In this document: one piece after another, positions 1 through 8,588 of the stretch
Layout of the letters: each line of letters begins with the position of its first letter
How positions within the stretch are numbered: position 1 is the first letter of the stretch
DNA from: Amycolatopsis palatopharyngis
GTDB lineage: Bacteria > Actinomycetota > Actinomycetes > Mycobacteriales > Pseudonocardiaceae
NCBI RefSeq assembly: GCF_003385185.1
Contig: NZ_PQHZ01000051.1
Location: 1 to 42,656 of the forward strand
Direction: 5' to 3'
DNA length: 42,656 bases
Notes under the pieces: model-generated
Told to the model about the DNA's origin: nothing
The model's input: the letters and a program-made list of their open reading frames with translations, nothing else
Database searches by the model: none
Position numbers and translations under genes: made by a program

Positions 1-271
1 CCTGCAGGTTCTGGTACGGGCCGTTGTAGATGACCTCCTCCATGGAGGGGTCGAAGAACAACGTCAGGTACACCCCGGACAGGATCACGATGATGAAGCT
101 GTAGAGCGCGATCTCACCGAGCAGGAAGGACCAGTGGTTCGGGAAGACCTTGTTCATCTGGTGCCGCATGCCCTTGGCGAGGCGGTACCGCTGATCCGCG
201 TTCGTCGCGGCATCGGCCGCGGCCTTCTCCGCGAAGCCCGTCCCCTTCGTGGGAGTAGTCAGTGAACTCAT
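1..271 (-). CDS. qcrB: Cytochrome bc1 complex cytochrome b subunit, N-terminal part (cut by window start)
   Basis: About 90 N-terminal residues are visible; the rest lies beyond the window edge. QcrB is the di-haem membrane subunit of the menaquinol:cytochrome c oxidoreductase of the actinobacterial bc1-aa3 supercomplex. The visible part has a polar cytoplasmic N-terminus, then the MNKVFPNHWSFLLGE segment leading into a hydrophobic helix and LTLFFDPSMEEVIYNG, all typical of actinobacterial QcrB. The ATG at 269-271 overlaps the qcrA stop as ATGA, which implies translational coupling. It is the last visible gene of the ctaE-qcrC-qcrA-qcrB order known from mycobacteria. Confidence 0.93.
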   Translation of the reverse strand, partial: MSSLTTPTKGTGFAEKAAADAATNADQRYRLAKGMRHQMNKVFPNHWSFLLGEIALYSFIIVILSGVYLTLFFDPSMEEVIYNGPYQNLQ

Positions 272-1419
272 GCTTTCAGCTCCCAGAACCCAGGACCGAC
301 CGGTTCGACGAAGTCGCTGCGCGCAACGAGGTAACCCTCATCGTTCACCGTGATGGGCAACTGGGCAAGCGCTCGGGCCGCCGGACCGAAGACCGGTTTG
401 GCGTACTGCAGCAGGTCGAACTGCGACTGGTGACACGGGCAGAGGATCCGGTTGGTCCGCTGCTCGTAGAGCGACACCGGGCAGCCGACGTGACTGCAGA
501 TCTTGGTGTAGGCGTAGTAGTCGCCGTAGTTGAAGTCTTCCTGCCCCTTGCGCTTGACCACCTTGTCGGCGTCGGCCGGGCGCAGACGGAAGAGCATCAC
601 CGGGTTGTCCGACCGCTTCAACGCGTGCGACAGGGCTTCGTGGTCACCCCGCTCGGACTCCCGGAACGGGAACACCGTCTCCATCGCACCCGCGTCCAGG
701 TCCTCCGGCCGGACCAGCACGACCTCCTGGGGGTCACCGGTGTGGCGGCGCAGGTAGACGGTCTCGCCGTCGACCGGCTGCCAGCCGGTGTGCCAGAGGG
801 AGTCCTTGTTCTCGGTGTTCTTCCACGGGTCCTTGACGAAACCGGCCAGCGGCAGCGCGACCGCGCCGAGTCCGAGTACCCCGGCTCCCAGGCCCGCGGT
901 CCGCTTGATCATCGACCGCCTGGCGATGGTGCTGTCGTTGCCGGAGTGCGCCAGCTGGGCGACGATCGTCTTCTTGTCGATCTCGGGAGACCCGGCGCCA
1001 CCGGCGTCGGAGCGCTCCTGCACCGCGGTCTCGTGCGGAATGAACTTCTTGGTGTACAGCAGCACGCCCACGGCGAGCGCGGTGACCGCGGTGCCCAGCG
1101 TCAGGCCGAGCATCGGGGTGTAGAGGCTGTACCAGAAGTGCGCGTCGGTCTGCTCCGGCGACTGGTACTGCCACGGCCACCAGATCAGCGCGACGACGAA
1201 GGCCAGCCCGGCCAGCGCCGAGAGGGCGAACCACATCGCGACGAGCCGCTCGGCTCGCTTCTCCGCCCTGGTGCCCTCGACCGGCCACGGCTTCGGGTAG
1301 TCGACGATCTCGACACCGTCGAGGCTGGTGCCCAGCTTCACCAGCTGGTCGCGGTCCATCTCCGCCAGTTCCGCCTCGTTGGGCGGCTGCGGTGCGCCTG
1401 GGTCGTTACCGCTACTCAT
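268..1419 (-). CDS. qcrA: Cytochrome bc1 complex Rieske iron-sulfur subunit
   Basis: This 383-residue protein carries the 2Fe-2S centre that passes electrons from menaquinol to the cytochrome c subunit. The cluster-binding motifs CSHVGCP and CPCHQSQFD are both present near residues 310-340. As in other actinobacterial QcrA proteins, the Rieske domain follows three hydrophobic segments in the N-terminal half; the third is preceded by RRSMIKR, a twin-arginine-like sequence that fits folding of the cluster before export. Its ATG directly abuts the TAA of qcrC with no gap, and its stop overlaps the qcrB start by 4 nt, so the three genes form one operon. Confidence 0.96.
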   Translation of the reverse strand: MSSGNDPGAPQPPNEAELAEMDRDQLVKLGTSLDGVEIVDYPKPWPVEGTRAEKRAERLVAMWFALSALAGLAFVVALIWWPWQYQSPEQTDAHFWYSLYTPMLGLTLGTAVTALAVGVLLYTKKFIPHETAVQERSDAGGAGSPEIDKKTIVAQLAHSGNDSTIARRSMIKRTAGLGAGVLGLGAVALPLAGFVKDPWKNTENKDSLWHTGWQPVDGETVYLRRHTGDPQEVVLVRPEDLDAGAMETVFPFRESERGDHEALSHALKRSDNPVMLFRLRPADADKVVKRKGQEDFNYGDYYAYTKICSHVGCPVSLYEQRTNRILCPCHQSQFDLLQYAKPVFGPAARALAQLPITVNDEGYLVARSDFVEPVGPGFWELKA

Positions 1420-2247
1420 TTATGCCCTCGATCCGATCCACAGGGTCACGCCGACAAGCGCGCCGATCCCCACGACCCACGCGATGACGCCTTCGGAGGC
1501 CGGCCCCAAGCCGCCGAGCGAGTTGCCGCCCGGGTTGTTGTTGCCGTCGGACACCGACTTGACATACGCGACGATGTCCCGCTTCTCCTCGGGGCTGAGC
1601 TGCCGGTCGGAGAACTTCGGCATGTTCTGCGGACCCGTGAGCATCGCGGTGTAAATCTGTTCCTCCGTGGCAGGGCCCAACTCCGGGGCGAACTTGCCCC
1701 CCGAGAGAGCACCTCCCTGCCCGGTGAAGTTGTGACAGGACGCGCAGTTGAGCCGGAAGAGCTCACCACCGCGCGCGGGATTGTCGCCGCGCAGCGCGGC
1801 TCCGGTCTCGTCCGGGCGCACCGGTCCGCCACCGTTGGCCTGGATGAACGCCCCCAGGGCGTCGATCTCGTCCGGGGTCAGCTTCGCCGGCTTGCGCTGG
1901 GCCTGCGCCTCCTGGCGTGCGGCCGGCATCCGGCCGGTCGAGGTCTGGAAGTACACCGCGGCCTCGCCGATTCCGATCAGACTCGGGCCACGGTCCTCCA
2001 CGCCTTCCAGATTGGAGCCGTGACAGGAGATGCAGGTGTTGTTGTAGATCTCCTCGCCCTTGCGCAACAACGCCGGGTCGGCCTGGGCCTGGGCGGTCTG
2101 CGGCTCCGGCGCGAACACGGCGTAGAGCCCGCCCGCACTGAGCAACGCGAGGCCGAGCGCGAGGGCTCCGGCCATCCGCCGCCTGAACTTGGAGCGGCGA
2201 CCGGTCCGCCGCGTGGCGGCGGAGTCGGGGTTCTTTGTGGTGGTCAT
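1420..2247 (-). CDS. qcrC: Cytochrome bc1 complex di-haem cytochrome c subunit
   Basis: The 275-residue protein has two c-type haem motifs, CISCH and CASCH, about 100 residues apart. This is the hallmark of actinobacterial QcrC, which replaces the separate mono-haem cytochrome c1 and soluble cytochrome c and links bc1 directly to the aa3 oxidase. A basic N-terminus followed by the hydrophobic stretch GALALGLALLSAGGLYAV acts as signal or anchor, and a hydrophobic helix near the C-terminus (VIAWVVGIGALVGVTLWIG) tethers it. No strong ribosome binding site precedes the ATG. It lies between ctaE (55 nt upstream) and qcrA (no gap). Confidence 0.96.
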   Translation of the reverse strand: MTTTKNPDSAATRRTGRRSKFRRRMAGALALGLALLSAGGLYAVFAPEPQTAQAQADPALLRKGEEIYNNTCISCHGSNLEGVEDRGPSLIGIGEAAVYFQTSTGRMPAARQEAQAQRKPAKLTPDEIDALGAFIQANGGGPVRPDETGAALRGDNPARGGELFRLNCASCHNFTGQGGALSGGKFAPELGPATEEQIYTAMLTGPQNMPKFSDRQLSPEEKRDIVAYVKSVSDGNNNPGGNSLGGLGPASEGVIAWVVGIGALVGVTLWIGSRA

Positions 2248-2302
2248 CTCTGCGGCAACCCTTGCTGTCAGTTCGGCCGATAGGAGCTGGCTGTGCCGGT
2301 GA

Positions 2303-2932
2303 TCATGGGAGGAAGTAGATCACTGCGAACAGCCCGATCCAGACGATGTCGACGAAGTGCCAGTAGTAGGAGACCACGATCGCGGAGGTCGCCTGCGCCG
2401 GCGTGAACTTGCTCATCTTCGTGCGCATGAGCAGGTAGACGAAGGCCATCAGCCCGCCGATGACGTGCAGCCCGTGGAAACCTGTCGCCAGGTAGAACAC
2501 CGTGCCGTACGCGCCGGAAGGGATGGTCACACCCTCGTTCACGAGGTTGACGTACTCGTACGCCTGCCCGGCGACGAAGATCGTCCCCATCAGGAGGGTG
2601 ATCAGATACCAGCGCCGGAGCCCGTAGACGTCACCCTTCTCGGCCGCGAACACACCCAGCTGACAGGTGAAGGACGAAGCCACGAGGATGATCGTGAACG
2701 GAATCGCGTAGGGCACGTTCAAGTGGATCGGTTCGCCCGTCGACTCCAGAATCGGTGGCCAGACGCCACTGTCATTCTGGGCCTTGACGGTGAAGAACAT
2801 CGCGAACAGCCCAGCGAAGAACATCAGTTCGCTGGAGAGCCACACGATCGTGCCGACACTGACCATGTTCGGCCGGTTCAGCGAGTGCACACGCTGGCTG
2901 ATGGTGGGAGCTGCCGTCGTCACGAGTCGCAT
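2303..2932 (-). CDS. ctaE: Cytochrome c oxidase subunit III
   Basis: This 209-residue polytopic membrane protein is subunit III of the aa3-type cytochrome c oxidase. Recognisable features are RPNMVSVGTIVWLSSELMFF near the N-terminus, the conserved ATGFHGLHVIGG segment, and the C-terminal SYYWHFVDIVWIGLF. A ribosome binding site (GAGAGGA) lies 6 nt before the ATG. It is the first gene of the ctaE-qcrCAB unit and diverges from the hypothetical gene at 3040, with 107 nt between them that should hold promoters for both directions. Confidence 0.96.
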   Translation of the reverse strand: MRLVTTAAPTISQRVHSLNRPNMVSVGTIVWLSSELMFFAGLFAMFFTVKAQNDSGVWPPILESTGEPIHLNVPYAIPFTIILVASSFTCQLGVFAAEKGDVYGLRRWYLITLLMGTIFVAGQAYEYVNLVNEGVTIPSGAYGTVFYLATGFHGLHVIGGLMAFVYLLMRTKMSKFTPAQATSAIVVSYYWHFVDIVWIGLFAVIYFLP

Positions 2933-3039
2933 TATGTCCTCTCAACACGTGGCCCCGCCGGTCGGGGTCCGCGCTCGTGCTCGGCCCGACTCGATCACCC
3001 GCACGACCGCTCACATGCCAGACAGGCGAAGGGTTACCC

Positions 3040-3477
3040 ATGAGTTTGCGAAATCGACTCCTCCACCTGCTGAGACGTCGTACGGAACCGGTCCTCGAAC
3101 TCGATTCGCCCGGTCTCTCCGTCGTGGCCGAGTCGTTCGATCCCACCGAGGCGGCCTCCGCCGCACTCGCCCGCGCCGGTGCGGAAGTGACGCAGATCCC
3201 TGCCGTGCTCCGGCACCACCTGCTGTTGCCCGAGGACCGGGTGGCGGAGGCCGCGCGGATCCTCGCGCAGGACGACTGGGAACTGCGCGCCTTCCCGGCG
3301 AGTGCGGCCGCCAAGGCCCAGGAGCGGGCGGGCATGGCCGGCGTGCACGCGCTGCGCGTACAACGGCTCGACGCGCTCGGTTGCGCGCAGGAGAGCTCGC
3401 GGATGGCCGGGCTCGCCCAGCGCCTCGGTGGTGACTCGCTCGGCTGGGACGCACTACAGCCACCTACTCCCGCCTGA
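3040..3477 (+). CDS. Conserved hypothetical protein, about 145 residues
   Basis: I do not recognise a named family. The protein starts MSLRNRLLHLLRRR, a basic amphipathic start, and the remainder is Ala/Leu/Arg-rich with no signal peptide, membrane helix or catalytic motif. The ATG at 3040 is preferred over an in-frame upstream start at 2977 because GAAGGG sits 6 nt before it. It diverges from ctaE and precedes the receiver-like gene and trpD, so its context is with the respiratory and tryptophan genes; no function follows from this. Confidence 0.7.
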   Translation: MSLRNRLLHLLRRRTEPVLELDSPGLSVVAESFDPTEAASAALARAGAEVTQIPAVLRHHLLLPEDRVAEAARILAQDDWELRAFPASAAAKAQERAGMAGVHALRVQRLDALGCAQESSRMAGLAQRLGGDSLGWDALQPPTPA

Positions 3478-3545
3478 GCGGCCCGGGCGGATAGCATCAC
3501 CCGCGAGCCCCAGACCACCACCACAATCGCCGGAGGCAAGCCTCA

Positions 3546-3956
3546 ATGACCGAGCAGCCGATGCGGATCCTGGTTTTCAGCCACCGGCCCGAGGTGCGCG
3601 AGTCGATCATCAACGCGATCGGCCGCAGGCCCGCGACGGACATCGGCAAGGTCGACTACGTCGAGGCCGCCGGAATCGCCGACGTGCTGACCGAGATGGA
3701 CGCGGGCGAGATCGACCTGGCCATCCTCGACGGCGAGGCACAGCCGACCGGCGGCATCGGGCTGACCCGCCAGCTCAAGAACGAGATCACCGACTGCCCG
3801 CCCATCGTCGTGACCGCGCGGCGCAAGGACGACCGGTGGCTGGCCACCTGGTCGCGCGCGGACGCGGTGCTCGTGCACCCGCTCGACCCGCTGACCGCCG
3901 CCGAGACGGTCGCCGACGTGCTGCGCGCACGGTCGGTTCCCGTCGTGCACGGCTGA
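3546..3956 (+). CDS. Stand-alone degenerate response-regulator receiver-like protein
   Basis: The 136-residue protein has the length and alternating strand-helix pattern of a CheY-like receiver domain, with no output domain attached. Strand 1 reads RILVFSHRPE, where the usual acidic pair is missing. LAILDGEA supplies the phospho-acceptor-like Asp, and PIVVTAR supplies the Thr position. The conserved Lys-Pro is replaced by His-Pro in VHPLDP. It may therefore not be phosphorylated in the normal way. A GGAGG ribosome binding site lies 9 nt before the ATG, and a TAGCAT -10-like sequence is at 3491. It is 17 nt upstream of trpD and probably co-transcribed with it. Confidence 0.75.
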   Translation: MTEQPMRILVFSHRPEVRESIINAIGRRPATDIGKVDYVEAAGIADVLTEMDAGEIDLAILDGEAQPTGGIGLTRQLKNEITDCPPIVVTARRKDDRWLATWSRADAVLVHPLDPLTAAETVADVLRARSVPVVHG

Positions 3957-3973
3957 GCCGCCGGAGGATCGAG

Positions 3974-5020
3974 ATGCAGGACAGCCACTCGTGGCCAGAG
4001 CTGCTCACCCAGCTCATCGCGCGGACGGACCTCTCCGAACGGGACACCGCGTGGGCGATGGACCAGGTGATGACCGGTTCGGCGACGCCCGCGCAGATCG
4101 CCGGGTTCGCCGTCGCCCTGCGCGCGAAAGGCGAGACGCCGGCGGAGATCTCCGGAATGGCGGAGGCGATGCTGGCGCACGCCAAGCTGGTGGAGGTCGA
4201 CGTGCGCGCGGTGGACATCGTCGGCACCGGCGGTGACCGTTCCGGCTCGGTCAACATCTCCACGATGTCCGCGCTCGTCGCCGCGGCCGCCGGCGCGCCG
4301 GTGGTCAAGCACGGCAACCGGGCGGCCTCCTCGAAGTCCGGGGCGGCCGACGTGCTGCAGGCGCTGGGCGTCGCGATCGACCTGCCGCCCGATGCGGTGT
4401 CTCGCTGTGTGGCGGAGCTGGGGATCGGTTTCTGCTTCGCACCGGTGTTCCACCCGGCCCTGCGACACGCGGGGGCACCCCGGCGCGAGCTGGGCGTGCC
4501 CACCACGTTCAACCTGCTCGGCCCGCTCACCAACCCGGCTCAACCCGCCGCGGGCCTGATCGGCTGCGCGTACCCGGACAAGACCAGAGTGCTCGCCGAG
4601 GTCTTCGCCCGCAGGGGCGCCAGTGTCCTGGTGGTGCGCGGCGACGACGGCCTCGACGAGATCACCACGACGACCACGAGTTCGGTCTGGCTGGTCGACA
4701 ACGGTGAGGTCCACGAGGAGCGGGTCGATCCGGCCGAGCTCGACATCCCCAGGACGACGGCGGAGCATCTGCGCGGGGGCGACGCGGACGTCAACGCCGA
4801 GGTCGTCCGCGAGCTCGTCGCCGGCAAGACCGGGCCGGTACGCGACGCCGTACTGATCAACGCTGCGGGAGCGCTGGCCGCGCACACCGGCTTCTCCGGC
4901 TCACTGACCGACGACCTGCGTTCGGGATTGGCCAGGGCCGCAGGGGCGATCGATTCAGGGGCCGCCGCCGATCTACTCACACGCTGGGTCGGCCGGTCCC
5001 AGCAGCTGGCTCAGGACTGA
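3974..5020 (+). CDS. trpD: Anthranilate phosphoribosyltransferase
   Basis: The 348-residue enzyme transfers phosphoribose from PRPP to anthranilate in tryptophan biosynthesis. The family motif IVGTGGDRSGSVNIST is present, followed by VVKHGNRAASSKSGAADVLQ and FNLLGPLTNPA, all typical of TrpD. The ATG at 3974 has GGAGG 6 nt upstream, which decides this start over longer in-frame readings. No other trp genes are in the window, as in mycobacteria, where trpD also lies alone near ctaE. Its end overlaps the convergent GlxA-type regulator gene by 10 nt. Confidence 0.97.
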   Translation: MQDSHSWPELLTQLIARTDLSERDTAWAMDQVMTGSATPAQIAGFAVALRAKGETPAEISGMAEAMLAHAKLVEVDVRAVDIVGTGGDRSGSVNISTMSALVAAAAGAPVVKHGNRAASSKSGAADVLQALGVAIDLPPDAVSRCVAELGIGFCFAPVFHPALRHAGAPRRELGVPTTFNLLGPLTNPAQPAAGLIGCAYPDKTRVLAEVFARRGASVLVVRGDDGLDEITTTTTSSVWLVDNGEVHEERVDPAELDIPRTTAEHLRGGDADVNAEVVRELVAGKTGPVRDAVLINAAGALAAHTGFSGSLTDDLRSGLARAAGAIDSGAAADLLTRWVGRSQQLAQD

Positions 5021-5976
5021 GCCGAGAACGCTCGCCGGTAGGCGCTCGGGCTCGTGCCCCTGCGCTTGCCGAACTGGTGCCGTAGTGCCGCGGCGGACGA
5101 GTAACCGCAGGCGACGGCGATGTCCTCGACCGGCGTGCCACCGGCCTCCAGCATGGCCTGCGCGCGGTCCAGCCTGCGTTCGGTCAACCAGCGGTGTGGC
5201 GTGGTTCCGGTCGCCGCCGAGAAGCGGCGGAGGAAGGTGCGCTCCCCCAGCCCGGTGCGCCGGGCGAGCTCGGCGATCGTCACCGGCCGGTCCAGCCTGC
5301 GCTCGATCCACTCGAGGACCTCGCCGACAAGTGCGTCGTCGGGAGCCGAGGTCGCGGGCACCGGCGCCTCGACGAACTGGGCCTGCCCGCCGACCCGGTG
5401 CGGGGCCGCCACCATCCTGCGGGCCAGCGCCGTCGCCGCGGCCACCCCACGAAGGCGCCGGACGAGGTGCAGGCACAGATCCACGGCGGCCACGGTGCCT
5501 GCGCTGGTCAGAACTCCACCGTCGTCCACATAGAGCGCATGGGGGTCGACGTGTGCCGTGGGAAAGCGCTCGATGAACTCCTGCTCATACACCCAGTGCA
5601 CCGTGCAGCGCCGATCGTCGAGCAGTCCCGCGTAGCCGAGGGAGAACACGCCGGCACAGAATCCGGCCACCCAGGCCCCACGGGCCGCGGCCGAGCGCAG
5701 TACGTCGAGCACGGCTTCCGGCGGCGGTGCGGTTCGCGGGGCGCAGGTCGGCACGATGAGCAGGTCAGCCGTCGCCGCGAAGTCCATCGTGGAAAGGCCG
5801 GACACGCCGAATCCGGACCAGGTCTCGACCGGCGCCCCACCGGGAGAGCAGACGGCGAAATCCCAGCCGGACATCCCGTCCGCGCTGCGATCTGTGCCGA
5901 AGACCTCACAAGCCACGCCCAACTCGAACGGGGAGACGCGGTCGGCGACCACCACGGCGACCCGGTTCACATCCAC
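5011..5976 (-). CDS. GlxA-family AraC-type transcriptional regulator with DJ-1/PfpI domain
   Basis: The 321-residue protein has an N-terminal DJ-1/PfpI-like domain (about residues 5-180) with the Cys elbow GFCAGVFSLG, followed by a C-terminal AraC-type DNA-binding domain with two helix-turn-helix units (TIAELARRTGLGERTFLRRF and VEDIAVACGYSSAAALRHQF). The class regulates transcription in response to small molecules; the ligand is unknown. It diverges from the DMT-exporter gene at 6058 across about 81 nt, so that exporter is the likeliest target. GGGTGG is adjacent to the ATG. Confidence 0.9.
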   Translation of the reverse strand: MDVNRVAVVVADRVSPFELGVACEVFGTDRSADGMSGWDFAVCSPGGAPVETWSGFGVSGLSTMDFAATADLLIVPTCAPRTAPPPEAVLDVLRSAAARGAWVAGFCAGVFSLGYAGLLDDRRCTVHWVYEQEFIERFPTAHVDPHALYVDDGGVLTSAGTVAAVDLCLHLVRRLRGVAAATALARRMVAAPHRVGGQAQFVEAPVPATSAPDDALVGEVLEWIERRLDRPVTIAELARRTGLGERTFLRRFSAATGTTPHRWLTERRLDRAQAMLEAGGTPVEDIAVACGYSSAAALRHQFGKRRGTSPSAYRRAFSAQS

Positions 5977-6057
5977 CCGAGCAGTGTGTCATAAGTTTTG
6001 CGGCCGTTGTCATTCTTGCCACTCGTCGGCTCGCTCGAGACCCGCAACGCTGGTCGC

Positions 6058-7014
6058 ATGATTCAGGAATCGGGCAACTCACGGGCACTGACGCAGTGGA
6101 CGACGGCAATGGCGCTGTCCGGCACCATCGGAGCCGTCGTTCTGGAGAGCGGCGCCGAGGCGCCCGCCGTGGCCTTCGCCCGCTGCCTCGTCGGCGGCCT
6201 GCTCCTCGCCGCCTGGTGCGCGACACGGGGCTGGCTGCGGCCGGCCGCGTTGCGCTCCGGGCTCACCCCGCGCGACCTGACGCTGGCGGTTCTCGGCGGC
6301 GTCCTGCTGGTGGGCAACTGGGTGCTGCTGTTCGCCTCGTACGCCCTGTCTTCGATCTCGATCAGCACGGTGATCTATCACACTCAGCCGCTGCTGCTGG
6401 TCGGGCTGGCCGCCGCCCTGCTGGGCGAGCGAATCACCAGCAGTCACCTGGTTCGTGCGATCGTCGCGTTCGCGGGTGTGGCGTTGATCTCGCTCGGCGC
6501 GCAGGGCAGCGGCGGGGAGCCGGTGGGGATCGCCGGAGTCGCTCTCGCGCTGGCCGCCGCGGTGCTCTACGCGGGCGCGTCACTGATCGCGAAACAACTC
6601 GCACACATTCGCCCGCACCTGCTGGCGGCGATCCAGTGCTCGGTGGGCGCGGTGCTGCTCGCACCCGCACTCGCCTACACGCCCCTGCCCTCGGACACGG
6701 GCGGACTGCTCTGGCTCGTGCTACTGGGATCCGTGCACACGGCGGTGATGTACGTGCTGATGTACGCCAGCATCGGGAAGCTGCCGACGGGAACCGTGGC
6801 GCTGGTGTCCTATCTGTACCCGGTGGTGGCTGTGGTGGTGGACGTACTCGCGTACGACCACCGCATCACCCTCGTCGAGGGAATCGGCATGGTGTCCGTA
6901 CTTGCGGCGGCGATGACACCGCGCGGTTCTCGGACACGGCGTGTCCGAGAACCGCGCGGTGCCGTCAGTCGTGACTCGGACCGGTGTGGTACTCGAACAC
7001 GAGCCCACCGATAG
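6058..7014 (+). CDS. EamA/DMT-superfamily transporter
   Basis: The 318-residue protein has about ten hydrophobic segments arranged as two EamA repeats, as in drug/metabolite exporters. The second repeat begins near GIAGVALALAAAVLYAGASL. The ATG at 6058 gives the usual length; no clear ribosome binding site precedes it. The hydrophobic core ends near the segment VEGIGMVSVLAAAM, and the last 28 or so residues are Arg-rich and encoded by a perfect hairpin (6917-6961), so this tail is probably a by-product of the terminator rather than a functional extension. The gene end overlaps ctaF by 50 nt. The divergent GlxA-type regulator is its probable controller. Confidence 0.88.
   Translation: MIQESGNSRALTQWTTAMALSGTIGAVVLESGAEAPAVAFARCLVGGLLLAAWCATRGWLRPAALRSGLTPRDLTLAVLGGVLLVGNWVLLFASYALSSISISTVIYHTQPLLLVGLAAALLGERITSSHLVRAIVAFAGVALISLGAQGSGGEPVGIAGVALALAAAVLYAGASLIAKQLAHIRPHLLAAIQCSVGAVLLAPALAYTPLPSDTGGLLWLVLLGSVHTAVMYVLMYASIGKLPTGTVALVSYLYPVVAVVVDVLAYDHRITLVEGIGMVSVLAAAMTPRGSRTRRVREPRGAVSRDSDRCGTRTRAHR
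6917..6961. terminator. Perfect 21-bp hairpin, probable bidirectional terminator
   Basis: The arms 6917-6937 and 6941-6961 are perfectly complementary around a 3-nt loop. It lies at the end of the convergent exporter gene and ctaF, which suggests bidirectional termination. It lies inside the exporter reading frame. No T-tract follows, which is common in actinomycetes. Confidence 0.75.
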
Positions 7015-7384
7015 CGATGATCACCAGGACCGCGCCCATGATCAGCAACCAGATCTGGAAGAACGCCAGTGCCACACCGCAGATCGCCGCCGCCGCGGCC
7101 AGCGCGATGGGCCAGTAGCTGCCCGGGCTGAAGAAGCCGAGTTCGCCCGCGCCGTCGCTGATCTCCGCCTCTTCCCTGTCCTCGGGACGAGGTTCGATGC
7201 GACGCGCGATGAACTGCATGTAGCTGCCCGCCAGCAGCGCGAGGCCACCGGTCAGGACCAAGGCCACGGTGCCGACCGGCTCGACGCCGTCGTCGGTCAT
7301 GTACTTGGTCATCACCGCGTAGATGATGGACATCACGAAGGAAAAGAACATCACGATGGCGAAGATGCGGGCTTCGACCTTCAC
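6965..7384 (-). CDS. ctaF: Cytochrome c oxidase subunit IV (actinobacterial type)
   Basis: This small polytopic membrane subunit of 139 residues is specific to actinobacterial aa3 oxidases. It starts MKVEARIFAIVMFFSF and has four hydrophobic segments with a charged loop (ARRIEPRPEDREE) between the second and third, then GSYWPIALA and a C-terminal EYHTGPSHD. The GTG start at 7384 has GAGGAC upstream. It lies 52 nt downstream of ctaC on the same strand, as in mycobacteria, so the two are probably co-transcribed. Confidence 0.95.
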   Translation of the reverse strand: MKVEARIFAIVMFFSFVMSIIYAVMTKYMTDDGVEPVGTVALVLTGGLALLAGSYMQFIARRIEPRPEDREEAEISDGAGELGFFSPGSYWPIALAAAAAICGVALAFFQIWLLIMGAVLVIIAIGGLVFEYHTGPSHD

Positions 7385-7436
7385 GGGTTTGTCCTCACTG
7401 CTCTTGCTGCTGGTAGGTCCGCGGTCTCGGCAGCAC

Positions 7437-8402
7437 TCAGCCCGACGCCGTCCGCGCCGTGCGGTCGGTGTTGAACGGGGAGGTGCTCACCGCGGCGGGC
7501 GCGCACAGCTCACCGCAGCCCTCGGCCTGCATCTGCGACAACGCCTCCGAGGCGGTGTTCGGCCGCCCGGTCGCCGGGTTCACCTGAGTGCGCAGCGCGA
7601 TGTACCGGTCGTACTTGTCCGGCGAAAGCGCGCGAACCTCGAAGTTCATCACCGAGTGGTAGGCGCCGCACAGTTCGGCACAGCGGCCGACGAAGGAGCC
7701 TTCGGTGTCGATCGTGTTCTGGAACGTGTTGTCCTGGTTGTTCTTCTCCGGGAACGGGAACACGTCGCGCTTGAAGTTGAACTCCGGCACCCAGAACGAG
7801 TGAATGACGTCCGTGGAGCGCAGGTTGTACTGGATGGTCCGGTCGGTAGGCAGGACCAGCAGCGGAATCTCACTGGAGGTGCCGACGGTGTTGATCGTCT
7901 GACCATCCTGGGTCTTCGCCTCTTCGGGGTAGCGGAACTCCCAGTTCCACTGGAAGGCGACCACATCGACGGTGATGTCCGGGTTCTCGTCCTCGTCGAG
8001 CACGCCGCTCTCGGTGGTGGCGGTGAAGAAGAACAGACCGCACACGATGATCACCGGCAGGACGACACAGAAGAGTTCGAGCGGCACGTTGTACTGGAAC
8101 TGACGTGGCAGCTGCTCGGGTCCGTCGGTCTTCTTCTTCCGGAAGAACGCGATGCACCAGAAGATCAGGCCCCAGACGATGACGCCGACGATGAGCGATG
8201 CGACGACCGACCAGGTCCACAACGTCCGCATCTGGTCGGCTTCCGGCGTAACGCCTTCCGGCCAGCCGAATCGCAGTACTTCTTCGCCGGAACATCCGGT
8301 CGCCAGAATGACGACCAGTCCGGCAAGCGCGGCGACCTTGCCGACCCTCGCCGGCCGTGTAGCCCGAGAGCGTTCCACGCTCCGTGCGCCGTGCCGATTC
8401 AC
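7437..8402 (-). CDS. ctaC: Cytochrome c oxidase subunit II
   Basis: The 321-residue subunit II takes electrons from the cytochrome bc1 cytochrome c through its binuclear CuA centre. The CuA ligands are in VGRCAELCGAYHSVM with the upstream His in VIHSFWVPEF. The N-terminus has a basic region, a hydrophobic core and the lipobox LATGC, so it is probably a lipoprotein, followed by two membrane helices. The GTG start at 8402 has AGGAGG 4 nt upstream. ctaC and ctaF read away from the divergent asnB. Confidence 0.96.
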   Translation of the reverse strand: MNRHGARSVERSRATRPARVGKVAALAGLVVILATGCSGEEVLRFGWPEGVTPEADQMRTLWTWSVVASLIVGVIVWGLIFWCIAFFRKKKTDGPEQLPRQFQYNVPLELFCVVLPVIIVCGLFFFTATTESGVLDEDENPDITVDVVAFQWNWEFRYPEEAKTQDGQTINTVGTSSEIPLLVLPTDRTIQYNLRSTDVIHSFWVPEFNFKRDVFPFPEKNNQDNTFQNTIDTEGSFVGRCAELCGAYHSVMNFEVRALSPDKYDRYIALRTQVNPATGRPNTASEALSQMQAEGCGELCAPAAVSTSPFNTDRTARTASG

Positions 8403-8588
8403 ACAGCCTCCTCGCCCGATGTCTGTTGTCGCCTCACCGACAGCCGGAGCCTAGCCGAGCAACCGAGCCCTGCTGACCAAGGGGTAACCGATCGCGGGTT
8501 GCCACCCACCACCCGTGAGCACGGTCCTGGCCCGGCATACTTGGGCACTCGATTGCCCGGCCACGACCTCGAAGGTGTGTGAAGACGC

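Noticed and set aside
262..2283. Long plus-strand open frame over qcrA and qcrC
   Set aside because: It is the complement of two clearly coding genes with cluster- and haem-binding motifs. Its Arg/Val/Gly-rich product has no recognisable domain; such shadows are common at high GC.
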